Below are positions 23,460 to 38,500 of a stretch of DNA of 64,000 nucleotides, piece after piece (position 1 is the first letter of the stretch; each line of letters starts with the position of its first letter). The DNA lies in the NCBI GenBank assembly GCA_003956705.1, contig QZCP01000111.1, forward strand, positions 43,856 to 107,855, read 5' to 3'. The translations under genes were made by a program, and so were the position numbers. The notes beneath the pieces are model-generated. The model did no database searches, was not told where the DNA came from, and saw only the letters and a program-made list of their open reading frames with translations. This DNA comes from Brevipalpus yothersi (lineage: Eukaryota; Arthropoda; Arachnida; Trombidiformes; Tenuipalpidae).

Positions 23460-26400
23460 TTGAGGATTTTTGATTTTATTACCGATAAAATATAGCTCAA
23501 AATGATGCTCGAGTGTTGATTGAATTGAGGGAAAAAGAATTAAAAGTTCTTATCTGGGTTCTATATCCTCTTATTTTTCTCATCATTTTCGGGTTCCTAT
23601 GAGTATGTGTGTGCGTGTGTGTTGAGATACCATCAGGATCGGTCCGCTTTCGGCAATAGTACTGTAAAATTTTCTCTTCTATAACGGTAAATATGTGCCC
23701 TCAATCGCATGTAGCTACATCAAGCTCTATTTGCCAATACTTCCAACACTTTAAGAATTCGAGGAACATATCCCAGGAAACATCTCACATCAGTCATGAT
23801 GATGGATGTTTTTCCGCAACATGACCATAGATTCAAGTGTTTCGTTGTTGTTCTAACAACATAAACAACAATCATTCAATCAGACTATTCACTGTCTCTC
23901 TCTCTCCTCTCTTTCTCACTCTTATTCGTCTTGAATGAGGTATATATTGGTTCAGGAAAGGATGTTCTTTTTTATTCTCTTTTGGATGATTTTTATTTCA
24001 TTTTCTACTGTTTGTAATATAAGATTGAAAACATACAGAGCACAACAAAATTGAGTGAGATGAAAAATGAGGTATGTTCCCGATTGAGAATAAGAGAAAT
24101 GGAAGCTAGAAATTCCCTGAGAAAATATGTATTCTGAGCTTACAATCTGAAATAGTACTAGTAGTGGTAGTAGTAGTCTGTGTGTGTATTCCACCAAACA
24201 TTTACGAAAGCTTTCAAACAACAAACATCCTCTGCCCATGAAGAGGAGGAAAAAAAGAAGAAAATTCTTCCATCAGAAGTATACAATCAAATTGGTACAC
24301 GAGCTTGGGCAAGCATAAGACAAACAGAGTTCGATTAGTTTGGAAAGTTTTCTATTGGGAATGTGTATGTGTATGTGTGTCCATATACATTGACTTTTGT
24401 TTTGGTGAAGAATGTATCAAAGAATATATCGTTGAAAACCGAAAGCAAAGTCAGTCTCTTTGCCTTGCCCAAATCCCGATGGAAGGTTGAAAAAGAGAAG
24501 GAGAAAGTGTATCTGATGGACCATGGAAACGATACAGATCATGAAGAATTTGACTCATCCGTAATATTACCAGAGTATAAGTATCAGAGGAATTGCGTTC
24601 CGTGTGATAAACAGGAAGTTCATTCCTTGCTGGTGATATCAATTTGACAATTGCACTTACAATTGTTAATTGCCTCTGAAATTAATCATCTAAAAATTTT
24701 TTTCGCTTCTCTTCTCTTTTACACTTCCTATCAATAGCAGCAAAACTATACCAAAGTGACTCAAGGATGATCTCTCAAAGTTCATTGATGACTAGCGAAT
24801 GTAATTTCAGTATCAATTTCAAGCTTATGAAAGTCATCCAGTTCAAAAATGTGTGGTAATTCGATGATCGATGAGAGAATGTCCCTCTGATCTCATTTTT
24901 GACGATCTAATTTCTTAATCACTTCCGGAAATGAGTATGCATCATCATTATGATGTGTACACTATGATATCATGATGACATCTTTAAGAAAAATTGCACA
25001 AATGAAGCTATACTCATCAAAATCGGTGCCATTGCTCATCATTTATGACTGGAGGAAGAGTAGCAATAATGTGTCGATTGAGGGGATGTTCGTGATTAGA
25101 ATCATGAATGAATGTTCTTCTCGATGTTAGGAATTGGTTTTGCAGTGATTAATTTAGCTCAATTCGAATTTCAAGTCCAACTTGATTGAGCCTTTTGGAA
25201 TGGAAATAAAAATTTTCTCATCACTTTGATTGGATAATGAACTTACATAATGATAATTATGTAATCAGAAGATTATTTGTACACATATTTTTAAACTTTA
25301 TTACACAATTTTATTTGATCTTTTTTTCAATGATAATGAATTACAATAAACTTCAACATGATAGGAGATAGATTCATGAACATCATGTGTGTATGTGCGT
25401 GTATTTATACTTGAATATTTTCTCTCTGATTTTTTGTCACGATTCCCAAATTTCGATATCACTGTCCAGCTGTACATTAGACATAATTATCATCAGTTCC
25501 ATCATAATATTCGATCCGATGTTTGTTCTTGCTCATGTGAACCACTGTATCGGTTTTTCTTGAATCATTCTCTTCACTTCCAGCGGCACTTCGTCCTCTG
25601 GACGAATAAAAGAGAGCTCCAAATACAAAAGCATATATCAACAATACGATCTGGGGAAAAAATATTGGGAAAAAAAGAGAACAAGAATAATAATACATGT
25701 AATATATATATAAGTAAAGTATAAATCAGTGAAAGCATAGTGAAGTCCAAGTGTATTTAAGGAAGGTGTATACAGATATCGTTATGTTATTCTCCGAGTT
25801 TTTCTATCTTCTTTTTCTCTCTATTCCAACAAAATGAAGTTGGAAAAAGTAGATAAACTGTGTAGATCATGTCTTCACACACACACACACACACACTGAT
25901 TTTCTCTTTATTTCTCTCTGTTGCATTGTTTCCTCATTGATCATACAATAGCTGATAATAATATCGTAAAATCTGAGAAAGGTTCTCTCTTTTCAGCTAA
26001 TGTTCTCCAAAATTGCTATTCTGTGCTCTATCTCCATGAAACTCAAACACATATACTCTCATCTACTTTGCTTGTGGATATATATTCTCTCTCTCTCTCT
26101 TTCTCTCTTGTTTCACTTTTTTCGTCTATCCATTGCTAGTATCAGGTCTCACATTTCCTCCTTTTCCCTGTTTCCAATGTTTATCCATGTAACTATTATC
26201 ATATTGATTCATTGTTCAATGGAAAAACATGACAAAAATGAGATGAAAACTCCATGAATCGCTGCACATCCACTGTATGAATCATTTTCCCATCCTCATG
26301 AAACCTTTTTTCCGTTCCATCTCTCTCACTCTCGAATTCTGTTCCCCTGTTCGAATAAGTTTGTGTGTATATTATACGGTGAGTTAGTAGAAGAGGTTGT

Positions 26401-29400
26401 TTTTGAATAATTCATCATTGGAAAGAATAGAAGAGGGAAAAACGAAAAAAGTAAATTACTATAGTTTTCTTACTGTTGAAAGCGAATCAGAACTCTTATC
26501 GATAAGTAAACGGAAATACACGAGAGAATTTTACTGGTGGTTATTCTGGAATGTTTGTATTACAAATTTTGAAGAATATCATGTCCATTTTCATTGTGAT
26601 ACTTTTCTAGTTTCCACAGTAATACTGTTCCTTTTGGCAAAGAGAAATAGGAACACAATAGTAAAGAAACAAAATAGAAGATAAAAATTCAAAAAAAAAT
26701 TTCTTCAGCGTTCTCAGTTTCTACCAGGAGCATCGGAATGGAAGAATACAATTTCTGATTGATTATTTACGTCTTGTCTAAAATTTTCTTTTCTTCTTGG
26801 TAAATTATAGCGAAAAGTTCACCCTTGTTAAGAAAATTTTCGCCAAAAAATTACACAGGATCATGCATAATTTTTTGTAATTTGAGATGATATATTGCAT
26901 TGGGAGTGGCAGAATTTTCAAATTTCGCCCCAAATATCTCAAGATATCCGATTGAAATTTACACTGAATTATTCATAAATGAAAAATATGCATAAGAAAC
27001 GAGATTCTCAGAAAGGAAAATTGGGTGGTAAACTCTATGAAACAAAATATTTGTTCTCCAGATCCAATCAAAATTGAAAATAATCAAAATTGACTCCTTT
27101 ATAAAAAGAGAGAGGGATAAATTTGCGTACAGATGAAGTTGATTATGATTGTTACTCAGAAAATCGATTCTTTAAGCTTCTCATAAGAATTTTTTATGAG
27201 GATTATCATCACAAGGCATACAACATTCATGTGAGCATTCACGTGTATATGTGCATGTGAGTTTATGTACTAGATTTTGACAGTGTTTTGAGTGCACATT
27301 ATTTTCAGAATAGTTTGAATAATACTGGCATCCAAATTTTGGGAAGCCATAAAGCTGATTGAAGTAGTGAAAAAGCACGACTTTAATATTATTTCTTGTA
27401 AGTATGACAACTTTTCTCTTTTTTTCTTTCTTTCATTGAGCTTTTCATTATCAAAGAATAGAAATATGAATTCCCCAAAATTTTGATGGGTACGAGAATG
27501 AAGATGGATTGGGTTTTTTCTTTTCATCAAAAAAACGATTCATTGAAAAGGGCTCATTTTTTTCGATTTCCGATAAACTTATAGTCATACACACACACAT
27601 AAATATGAACAGTATTATTTTTATGTCCACAAAGTATTATGAGAAAAAGAGAATCACATCAATTGCTAAGTTATACTTTTGTAAAGTAGTGCATCAGAAG
27701 CTGTAGCTTTTCTCACAGAATTAAAGTCTTTCATTCTCTTTTGCTGACTCCAATACATCTACCTTATTCTGGCCTCTCCATTCTTGGCCATGTGAGCGTA
27801 GATTTGATTAATCGAGAAAACTTTCACTATACCACCTTTTTCATGGCATTTTCATGGAACCCTGTCTTGGAATATCGCATGGGAGGAATGGAAAACGCAC
27901 ATACATGTAACCAAAGGGCGTTCGAATGTCCATCGATTTTCTTCTTTTTCTCTTTCATTCATTCTCTCTTTAATTTATCTTTCCTTTCACTCTTTTCTGT
28001 CTACTTCTCATTTTATTCCTTCAATTCTGATCCCTTCTTTTTCCCATTCTATACCAACATTTTCGACATGAAACCTAATCAACTCACTCACAAGTCACAC
28101 TCATTCTCTCATTATTGTAGATAGGTAACATGATGATTATTCTTCTTCTTCTTCGCTTTTCATGATCGAATTTTTGTCCAATAACAACTGATCACTCACG
28201 CTTATGTACAGTATATCGTGAGTTTCAAAGAAATTCGATTAGCATAAGATCAGTTCAGTGTTAACGGACTGAGACAGGGAGAGAGATCTGATAGATTTAT
28301 TGGTAAAGAGTGTTAATTGTCACATCTAAACAATAATACTGCTGTTGATCAGTATGCCTAATGACTGAGTTATTGTCAGCAGAACAGATTATGACAACAT
28401 CTCAAGCTATCAGGAAACTTTTCAGTAGCTCTTTTCTATTCATGAGACTTGTTCAAATGAGAGCCTTAGATTTGCTTGCTTCAAGAACATGAAGCGCGAA
28501 AAGTGTATATGAGTCAAGATGAGGATCAAGTTGAACAAAATGATCTTGAGACTACTCAATCTTGTGAATTCCTTGCTTCAGTAAATGGTGAGACTTTTTT
28601 GGTGATTGAAAAATTCGAGACTAAATTAACTGCTTGATCTTGAGAAAATCGAAGAGGTCTATTCAATTCCCTAGAAAGGGAATAAAAGAGAGAGAAAAAG
28701 AGAAAGAGAGGCAAACAACAATCACTTCTCAAATCAACCAGAAAAGTGATCAGCTTTGGATCGAGCTGATTAAAGGTAGTGACAATAATTTTAACTGAAT
28801 ATATCATGAATGCAAATCGAGTTCACATGAATAAGAGAGAGAGAGGCTCATTCTCGAATGATCACTTTAGCCACATTCACATTCAAGTATCGGGATGGGA
28901 ATCAATCTACAGGATAAATTAAGCATCTACCCATGCTTTGATTCAATCTTCAATCAAAAAAGGGCTACTGATTGGAAAGAGTGATTCAGCCTACATTAAA
29001 CAGACTTACACACACATTCACAGCTTGAATTGGAAGAAAATGAAGAAAGAGAAGAGAAAGAAGAGAAATTAAAATCAGCTCGCAGCAACCACGCTTTTGA
29101 TCCACGTATTTCATGCACTTTCGATTAATTTCATTAAAAAAAGAATGAAAAAGTAAAAAGAATGGGAGAGAGGAAAAGATATTTATATAAAAAGCTACTG
29201 TAGCATTTGACATTTTGCTATGATTCAATCTGTTCCTTTTCAGCCAAACAGCTACATGGAAACAAAAATTATCGCAGATGAACAATTTCAGATGGACATT
29301 CCTCTTTCTCTCTTTTAGTGACGCTTTTCCTCTATCATTCGTTTATTATTATCATCACACGCAAAAGGTGAATATTGCGAAAAATTTTTACCTTCAACCA

Positions 29401-29577
29401 CTTCAGTCCAATGGAAGCATAATTATTTGGCAGAATTGTTGACCGCATAAATATGAAAATGAGCTTAAGATTGGTTTTGAAGAGAGAGAAAGATATGCAA
29501 AGGTGATTGACTGGATTTTCCACAGAATAATTTGTACAAAAATTGCGTGTCAACAGCTACAGGCTATGCAAGTTTTG

Positions 29578-29580
<3 letters not shown>

Positions 29581-29631
<51 letters not shown>
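29581..29631. repeat. (GA)n microsatellite
   Basis: A pure GA array of 51 bp. Confidence 0.97.
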
Positions 29632-29636
<5 letters not shown>

Positions 29637-30097
29637 TGAATCACAAAATTTCCCCAAATTTATCCAACAATTTTATCACTCTGTAAAACAATAGACCTTT
29701 ACGAATTCCATCGTCCGTGAACCCACTCAATCATACAGGACTGGCGTACACCGCATTCTGAATCTCTAGTGAAATAAAGGATTTTAGTCATATGAAAATT
29801 AATTTTTTTACCCGCCATTGTTCATCAGTGGGTAATTCATCTCATCATTCAAGCAGAAAAGAGAGAAAGAGAGAAAGAGAGAAAGAGAGAGGAAAGAGTA
29901 ATGCTTGAAAATATAAATGATAACAATATTCTTCTCCTGAGCCCACATCTCCATGAACCTCATGAATATACACCTTCCCTCACCTATCTACCGTCTCTCC
30001 TCTTTTCTCTTCTTTCTAGATCTTTTCATAAATTTTTTCGCCCATAATAAGAGATGAGAGATGAGAAATGAAGATGGATCGATACTGAATCCATTCA

Positions 30098-30100
<3 letters not shown>

Positions 30101-30166
<66 letters not shown>
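30101..30166. repeat. (TC)n microsatellite
   Basis: A pure TC array of 66 bp. It lies 470 bp from the GA array at 29581-29631 and in opposite orientation, so the two could pair. Confidence 0.97.
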
Positions 30167-30167
<1 letters not shown>

Positions 30168-33100
30168 ACTGAAGGATGGAAACGATTTGATCATCTCTCT
30201 GTAAATTAGACTGACGAGGAGGCAATGAGGAGGCGTGAGAATCTGAGCCTTTTTCTCATTCTCTTACCATGTCTAGTTATACACATAAACCAAAGGATAA
30301 AAGAAAATGCAAGACTGAAAACACTGATCACGTTCTGGATACTCTAGCTCATTCATCACTCTGTGAATTCATTAATCAACTTTACTATAACATTTACACC
30401 CTTTTATATCAAGTTCCACCAGTAGAGAGCCATGTAACATGGAAGAGAAGACAAACGTTCTTAACCGGAAAAAACTTGTCCCTCTTCGATTCATACAAAA
30501 GAAAATTTTTCGGTTTCATACTTGTCAATATTTTCATTGAATACCCGTTATCCTCAACCAACGATTGAGGATTCCTCCATGAAAATTTGATTGATATTCA
30601 CTTCCATGATCATGTGGAGAAGTTCTCATGGAAGTGAGAGGATAGTAAATTGATGGAAAGAGAAGAAAAGATGGAGAAAAAAATATTCGTTACTGAATTT
30701 TTTTGTTGTTTCCAGTTGTGAGGCATTCACATACAAGTACAAGTACCTATACGAAAAAAAGTTTACTCTCGAGTCTTGCGACTTTTGACCTGGAATTTCA
30801 GACTTTTCCAAGCCATTGACCGATAAGAGGATGTGTGTGATTCAGTGTGATAAAAAGAGGAAAAAAATTTTATGAGTCTATCTGTCTCTTTCCGAATATC
30901 GATTCAACCATGGTTGACAGGAGATTTTGATCAGATAAAATCGAAAATAATTCATGTATATGCATTTTGGTGATACTCTCTTCTTCTTCTTGGATTTCAT
31001 GAGCTATGTAAAAATGCCAAATATATTTTGATTGATATTCTGGGACGCAAAAGCTTGAGGCTGTGTGAAACACATGATGCAAGAGTTAAGAGAGAGAATA
31101 ACAAAAAATGTTCCATTCAAATTATACTTGAACCCTTCTTCTAATGCATACATCAACAGATGATACATATCTTCTTCAGTACAGAACATCTGCTTGGAAA
31201 GTTTCACCCTCAACTGATTACAATCAATCAATTGACTCGACACTGTTCTAGAAATAAGTTTCCCACCTGATACTACTATTGATAAATATATATATATCGA
31301 AATACCCTTCGTGTGTGAACATTATCGTGACTAATCATTCATTCAGAAAATATCAACATGTAAACTTTCAGTCATCGTCGACTAATATGTAACTACCGGT
31401 CATATTCGAATGTGTATCTATCTTTCTTCCATCTAGAATTTACATAAAATTACCATAAAGAAAGTCTCTTCCTCTCTCTCTCTTTCCCCTTTCAATCATT
31501 TGGTTGGCGGGCAAAATGAAAATAAAATGATCAAGCTGAGATGAAACCAGATGATGTCAAAATTGGGTGTTAATATGGTCTCTCTATCCGAATGAGATGG
31601 AAATTCAGTAGAATTTAGTAGAATTTTCCCTATTTATTCGGTTTGATGGAAATACCCTGTGAGCAATGCTTATTGGAAGCTGTGAAACAGATGCGAATTT
31701 GTCGTATTAGAATCTTTTTGGCCAAAAGAGCTGAATGCTTTGGCTGATTGGGAATACATAATCTGGCCCTCGAGAAAGTGATTCGTGATAAAGCTTACAG
31801 CAATCCACAATGATGATAGAATCATTTTGTCAGCATTTTTCCATGTTCAATTTTCCTAACCATTTTCATGGCTGACCAAATCGTTTCCGAATCGAATAAA
31901 TCTTGCCCCCAATATTCGATAGTAATCAGAGAGGGAATCGTAATCGGAGAGTGAGAGAGTCTATTCACTGTAATCCATTCCCTATCCATCAGTAATCATC
32001 AACAATTCAGGAAGAAAATGGAAAAAGTAAATGCAATCATGAGAATAGCAGGTAAGAGATCGAATACAGATGAGAAACGGAAATCATCACAACTGATCGA
32101 GTGAACAGTTTGTGATCAGTTCACATAGCTCGATTAACTGAGCATTAACTCGCCTTTTACCATGAGAATATAATCACATGTCCAATGGTGCTCATACTCA
32201 ATCTTCACGTATACATCAAAATCTTCATCATTCTGGATCAACCAGAGTCCTTCTTTCCCTTCCCCGCAAACCCAAGCTTCAACCTCATCAAAATCCACAA
32301 TCAATTGAATGAATCATGTCCATTCCATCATCACTTCAGGGAACTATCAATTCCCTCTCCTTTTATCATCTTCATACCCTGAGGCAGTCTCTCTCTATTG
32401 CAATCAATGTCACTTTGATATTTCATACCTTCAGAATATTCATCTCTCTTATATCATGAACCACTTTATTTCAATCTATTTCCATGATATGTTAGAGAAG
32501 TGTTCTGATAACATCGTGTTTGTTTGGTGGTGCATGTTTTGTTGATATAATCAAAAACCTGCCATGTGATCATGAACACAATATCTTTTGCTGATTAATC
32601 TATCGAAGATTTTGTAATCATAGAAAATAAACGATAATTTTGATCACAGATTGAATTGGAGTCCATAAATAGATACCCTTCACTTGCACACCAGGTATCT
32701 ATCTAATATAGAGATAGTCTATTGTTTAGATATCACTGTTAACCTTCAGGCTATTCTCGTTCAGACAGTATTTGATCAAATAAAATAACTTTCTCTCTAG
32801 ACCAATGTAAACCATAAAGCTTCATGAAACCTTTCACACACACACACACCCACTTATCATGAATTGGCAATCCTGACTGGAAACCTTGGATTCCAATATG
32901 CTACAAGAATCTGTTTTTACGCTTTATTCCTAGTATATGGTATATCTAACCGAAAACATTTTATTGCCCAAAAGAGACACATTTACAGATAGACACACAA
33001 GCACACATACACATCTTTGACTGGTCATCCCACTTAGAATGATTATTTTATGATGTGATATCAAACATTCCAATTTCCTATGCAAATTATTGTCCGACAT

Positions 33101-36100
33101 TCGATTGACATTTGATCACACAATTAACATAACGGTTATGACGGTTATGATCTGAAGTCTTATTTTTTTCTACTTTCTATGACCATAATAAAGGATTCGC
33201 AAGCTATCTGGGACATTTAAAACGTTCCATGGAATGAATAGTATTCAATCAGACTGGAGAAATGATGGGCAACTGATAAAGAAATACGAATTCCAATATT
33301 TGGGAGAGGTGAAGAAGGTGGCAAAGCTCGCGTCAATCTTGGCTGTAATTACTGAATGATCATTCACACAAATAGTTGAGTAAAATGAATGATCCATGGT
33401 AAAGAGGAAGGAAAAGAAGTAGTAGTAATAGGAATAGGAATAGGAATAAGGTACACACCTTGAAACTGTCAGATAGCTTTCTATACACACCCATTCTATT
33501 CAACATCTTACAAGATGTGTGATCTTCGTTTTATTAGGAGCTAAGTAATATACACATAGACAAAGTGATAGAAAGAGAGAGACATGGAATTGCTCCAGAT
33601 CGATGAGTCGAAATGATCATGGACACAGGACATCTCTAAGAGAGTGTGTGTGATTGCCACTCGAGAAATCCTTTTTGTTGGATTTCGAATAGTAGTAGTA
33701 GTAAAGGAAAGAGACCACATTACATGAGAGGAAGCTGAGAGCATCCATGTTACTCTTGAGAGAAGCCCATTATGACCGAAGGTGGCCAAAATGAAGAAAT
33801 ATCCACTTCCCATGCTCTCAATGCTTATTGAATGAATGAGAAAATCCTGGCCGTTAGGTGTCATGATACTTCACCAAACTACAGATCAAAAGGTACGCAA
33901 GCCAAAGATTTCAATTAGTCAGTGAAGATCAAAACGAAGCGAACCTTAATCCTCATCATGAACAGGGAAAATCAATAGGAAAAATTCTAAAAGGTAGGTT
34001 CCAGAAAGTCATCTATCGAATATGAGAAAGGATAAACTCACAGAGAAAAGCTTCAGAAAATAGCACTTAATAGGGAGGTAATGGAGAAAATATCAAAGGA
34101 ATACAGGAAATGAAAGATTGAGTTGAGTTCAAACTTCACTATAAGAACTACAGATAGCTTTGGTAGTGAAATAGATATTGAATGGAGAACGTTGTATAAA
34201 TTGTGAAAATTGTTCCCTAAATAAGACTTATTGGAGCAAATAGAGTTCTCAAGGCAGCAGTTGAAAAATCTTTTGAGTTTGATCTTGCAAAAATCTTGAT
34301 CAATTGATATTCCATCAAATATCTATCAATACCTACCAATTGGAAAAAAAAAATAAGAATATAATCAAGGTCAGACCTCTTAAGAACCCATCATTGAGTG
34401 ACTTCCATATTATGCTGTCATTTTGAACGGCTAATTTCACTCATGAGATCGAATCGAATCACTGGAAAAGAAATGGACTTTCGATTGATCAGAACTGATC
34501 TTGTAGAAAGATCAGAGAGCGAAAGAGAATAAATCACAAGTCTTGCTCATAGAACATGTCAGTTATAGGTATAAACATAGAACTGATCATCCGCAAAAAT
34601 CTTTCGAGGATTTTCGTATATATTTAGCTGAACAAGGGTACACACTTAGCTCTTCTATTGGATAATGATTTTCATCCATTTATTTTCTCCTCTATCCCAG
34701 AATAGGAGTGGTTTTATCATGGTCAAATTCATGATTGATGATAACTCAGAACTCCAGAATCCAAAAAGAGAAATATCATGTCATATCTTGTAACAAAAAT
34801 CAAATAGATGTAATGTATCCATCCACTTTCAGCTAGAATACTCGAAAAGCTCAACGATCAAGTTGATGGGTTCTATCTCTCTATTCCTTCGAGAACACTT
34901 ATAATTAACCATTTACACAGAGATACATACACTGCTTTATAACAACCACCGAGTGAAAGTTCCATCTTTTCTCTCGAATCTCTCTGGTTAAATTGCTTAC
35001 CAAGAAAAATTGAGTGAAGAATATTTTTCTTTCTTCGTAGAGGTAGAAGAGAGAGAGAGAGAGAGAAAAAATCGAATTGAAAAAGTATGCTGAAGATCAA
35101 TAAACCAATAAAAGTGTTTAAAGTACCAAAAGCAACTGGAATGTGAAAAATTATACAAGAGAGCGTAAGTTGAATTGAACCATGTAAGGCATATGAATTT
35201 CCATTGAGGCGAAAAAGGAATCTTCAAAATGAGGAACAAATTGGCTGAAAATTGGTTTTCAAGCTTCACTAGAGTAAAGTAGAGAGCAGACTGTGGTTGA
35301 TGCCTTGTAACTAACATTGAACACTTTTTCAAAATCATATTAAATATTCTTAACCATCTAACATACCATAATCATGTACACACTATATACATATATATTC
35401 ATGCACGCATGGAACAGATTTCAGAATTTTGGTGATGTTCCCACAAGATTCTGTCATATTCAGACACCAAAAAGAAATAAAAAGAAAAACACCAGCCACC
35501 AATATACACCTTTGGTACAAACTTTTTCCGTTACTTCGCTGAACATTGGCTAAATTTAGGTGCAACCAAAACAATCAGATCGTATCTCGATTAAATATGA
35601 TGATGAAAAAAGTAAAAGAAATTTCAGTGAGATTGAATGATTTTCCTGGTTGGTTGGTGAAAAAAGTATCTACCACAAAAATGAATCTTAGCCATAAAAC
35701 AGATTATTTTTGTCTACAATGTGGATTTTATATTTGATAGCCCTTTTTTTCATCATCAACTCAATCTAAATGCGAGAGGCACATGTCAAAATTGATGTAA
35801 CTCGAGAAAAAATTCTTGGGGATAAGGATTTTCTCTTCCACCGAGAATGACTTTGAAAAATGTTTTTAGATGACTAAAGCTATCAGCTTTTCTCATGAAT
35901 GGTTCAGTAGTTGAGGCTTTCATAATGTTATATATAATTGCTTGAATGCTCGACTGACTGAGGATGAGTTTGCGAAGGCAAAAGAAATAGGTGTATGGTG
36001 AGAATCAAAATAGGGAATACAAGGTGGATGATGTGGAAAATGCTACCTCACAAGATAACTAGAAGGTATCTGAAGAGTTTTTTCATTCCCCAACCATAAT

Positions 36101-38120
36101 GTTCCCTGGTCAACCGTGAATATTTGAACAGAAAATAAAGAGGAAACAGTCGAAGAGAAAGTTTCCAATAAGTTAAAAAAGGAGAAACTATAACGAACGA
36201 AAAATCAAAAGAGAGAAAAAAAATAGATGGTTAAAAATCTTGAAATCCTCTTCTTCTTGTTCTTTTCCATCTTAGTGAAAAGTTTCGAGAAGAGAATTTT
36301 GAAGAAAAAAATAGTCGTTAAGAGTTGAGAAGAGTTTTTTCTCCTCTCAAGATTTAACAAGATGTTTACAGTGAAAAGAGTAACAAATTTTATCAAGTCC
36401 TGAGGTAAAAAATGACTAGAACTCACAAGAACTAGCATTTTAAATGAAGAGAGAGAATTGAGAAAAACTCGGGAATAAGAGTGTATCTGTTGGAGAATAG
36501 AAAATAGAGAATACTTACGATAACGTAAATAATTGCTGCTGTTGATTGGGCTGAGAATAATATTTGGAGTGTTTTATCCTTCCCTTGGTTATTAGAATTC
36601 TCTTCCACATTGTATCTTGAGAGAAGTGGCAGAATTTGACAAATTGATGATTGTCTAGTGAATGAAAAGAGAGGATAAAACAATATTTTCCAATAAATTA
36701 GTGAGAGATGAGCATTTTAAACTTATTCATGGGATGGTTTGGCCAAAAGTTTGTAGGAATAGTAGAAGGTTCATAAAATCAGTGCATTAGAACGAATATT
36801 TCACTCATTAATACATTCCAAAAATATGATGTTAGTCTTCACAATAGTTATAATTGTCATTTTAATGAGCTATATAGTGAGTTTTAGAGCATCCATCGAA
36901 TTATGTTCCCTTTTTCGGGGAGAAAAATATCGATTATTGTGTAAATGAATTGATTTTTTTCACCTAATAACAGGGATTGAGGAGAAAAATGATCGAATTT
37001 ATGGTGGTAAAATCTAAGAATCGATTTGTTCAAAGGATAGAGTTTTTGATCTCATGAGTAAGAACCCTCCCAAAATTGATCTATCTAGAGCATTCATGAT
37101 GGTTCCCTTTCAATTTTGACACCAACAATTGGTTAACCTAAAAAGTAACATCAAAGTCTGGCTAAATTTTACTCAAAGTAGTTAACAGATTCATTTTCAC
37201 TCCATTCAATTTCAAATGACATCTTTTACACTGTCTAGAGATGGAATGATTGTAAGTTCTACAAAAAATGACATGTTTTCGGTATATATACATTGAAATC
37301 GATTTTATTTCTCTTTTCAACCCTAGCATTTTGGTCTAATTTATTTTCTTCGAACGTATCTGTTCACTTTTTGTCAGACTTGTCGATAGTTTATATTGTT
37401 ATGTCGTCAAAAATAGTGTAAAATAGGTTTATTGAAGCTTTTAGAGAGAGAGAGAGAAAAAAAGGGCACGAAAAGTTTGTATAATCAATCGAAGACCAGA
37501 TAAATCAATTTTTCAGGGTGTCTAATGCTTTCCCGGAGACTGTTATCGAAAAAGTCGCGGATTTTTGTATGCATAGCTTGATGAAAATAGTTTCAACACG
37601 CAAGAAACAAATAAGAAACTTTCAATCTAGAAATAATTAGAATAGGAGTAAAATATATCGAATACAATTGAAATAAAATAGGTATTCTCTGTTTTCTTCG
37701 TTCTTGCTTGATTCCATTGATGATGAGAGAATTGTAATGACTTTGGAAAAGGTATACAACCATAAATATGAATAAAGTAGCAGTGGATATTGAATGTTCG
37801 AATATTCTGCTTTTTTTTTGCTGCCTCTTATTGAACCTATTTTATTTCCAAATGAATTTGATTGGCCACATTTTTATGCAGAGCATGCAGAAGATGATTA
37901 ATTTCCTGATTCTCTAAGCTTTTCTCTTTTTTTCTATTATTTCCTCATCTTTCTCTCTCTCTCTCACTCCAACATTTTTTTCATTAATCATTGGAATATA
38001 TAAAAACAATAGTCATAGGTGCAGGTAATCAAGATAAATAATATAAACACTCTCTCACCCATACTTGTGCGTTCATTGAATTCGAAGACTTGAAGAATCA
38101 TTATTATTCTATTCATCTAT

Positions 38121-38126
38121 TCTCTC

Positions 38127-38172
<46 letters not shown>

Positions 38173-38413
38173 NNNNNNNNNNNNNNNNNNNNNNNNNNNN
38201 NNNNNNNNNNNNNNNNNNNNNNNNNNNNNNNNNNNNNNNNNNNNNNNNNNNNNNNNNNNNNNNNNNNNNNNNNNNNNNNNNNNNNNNNNNNNNNNNNNNN
38301 NNNNNNNNNNNNNNNNNNNNNNNNNNNNNNNNNNNNNNNNNNNNNNNNNNNNNNNNNNNNNNNNNNNNNNNNNNNNNNNNNNNNNNNNNNNNNNNNNNNN
38401 NNNNNNNNNNNNN

Positions 38414-38496
<83 letters not shown>
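38121..38496. repeat. (TC)n microsatellite containing an assembly gap
   Basis: TC repeats run into a block of 241 N (38173-38413) from both sides: 52 bp on the left, with one A, and 83 bp on the right. The array is probably one long TC repeat that could not be assembled. The gap length may not be the true size. Confidence 0.95.

Positions 38497-38500
<4 letters not shown>

Noticed and set aside
27741..28124. 127-codon plus-strand frame
   Set aside because: Second half is Phe/Ser-rich translation of a TC-rich stretch; no splice sites, signal or family support.
31980..32075. ATG followed by a GTAAG donor, as if a short signal-peptide first exon
   Set aside because: Encoded peptide is not hydrophobic enough for a signal, and no second exon was found.
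33541..33864. 107-codon minus-strand frame
   Set aside because: Ordinary composition but no recognised domain, no flanking exons and no poly(A) signal; likely chance.
35546..35737. 63-codon plus-strand frame with three Cys
   Set aside because: Begins at an ordinary non-ATG position and shows no family; kept out for lack of support.
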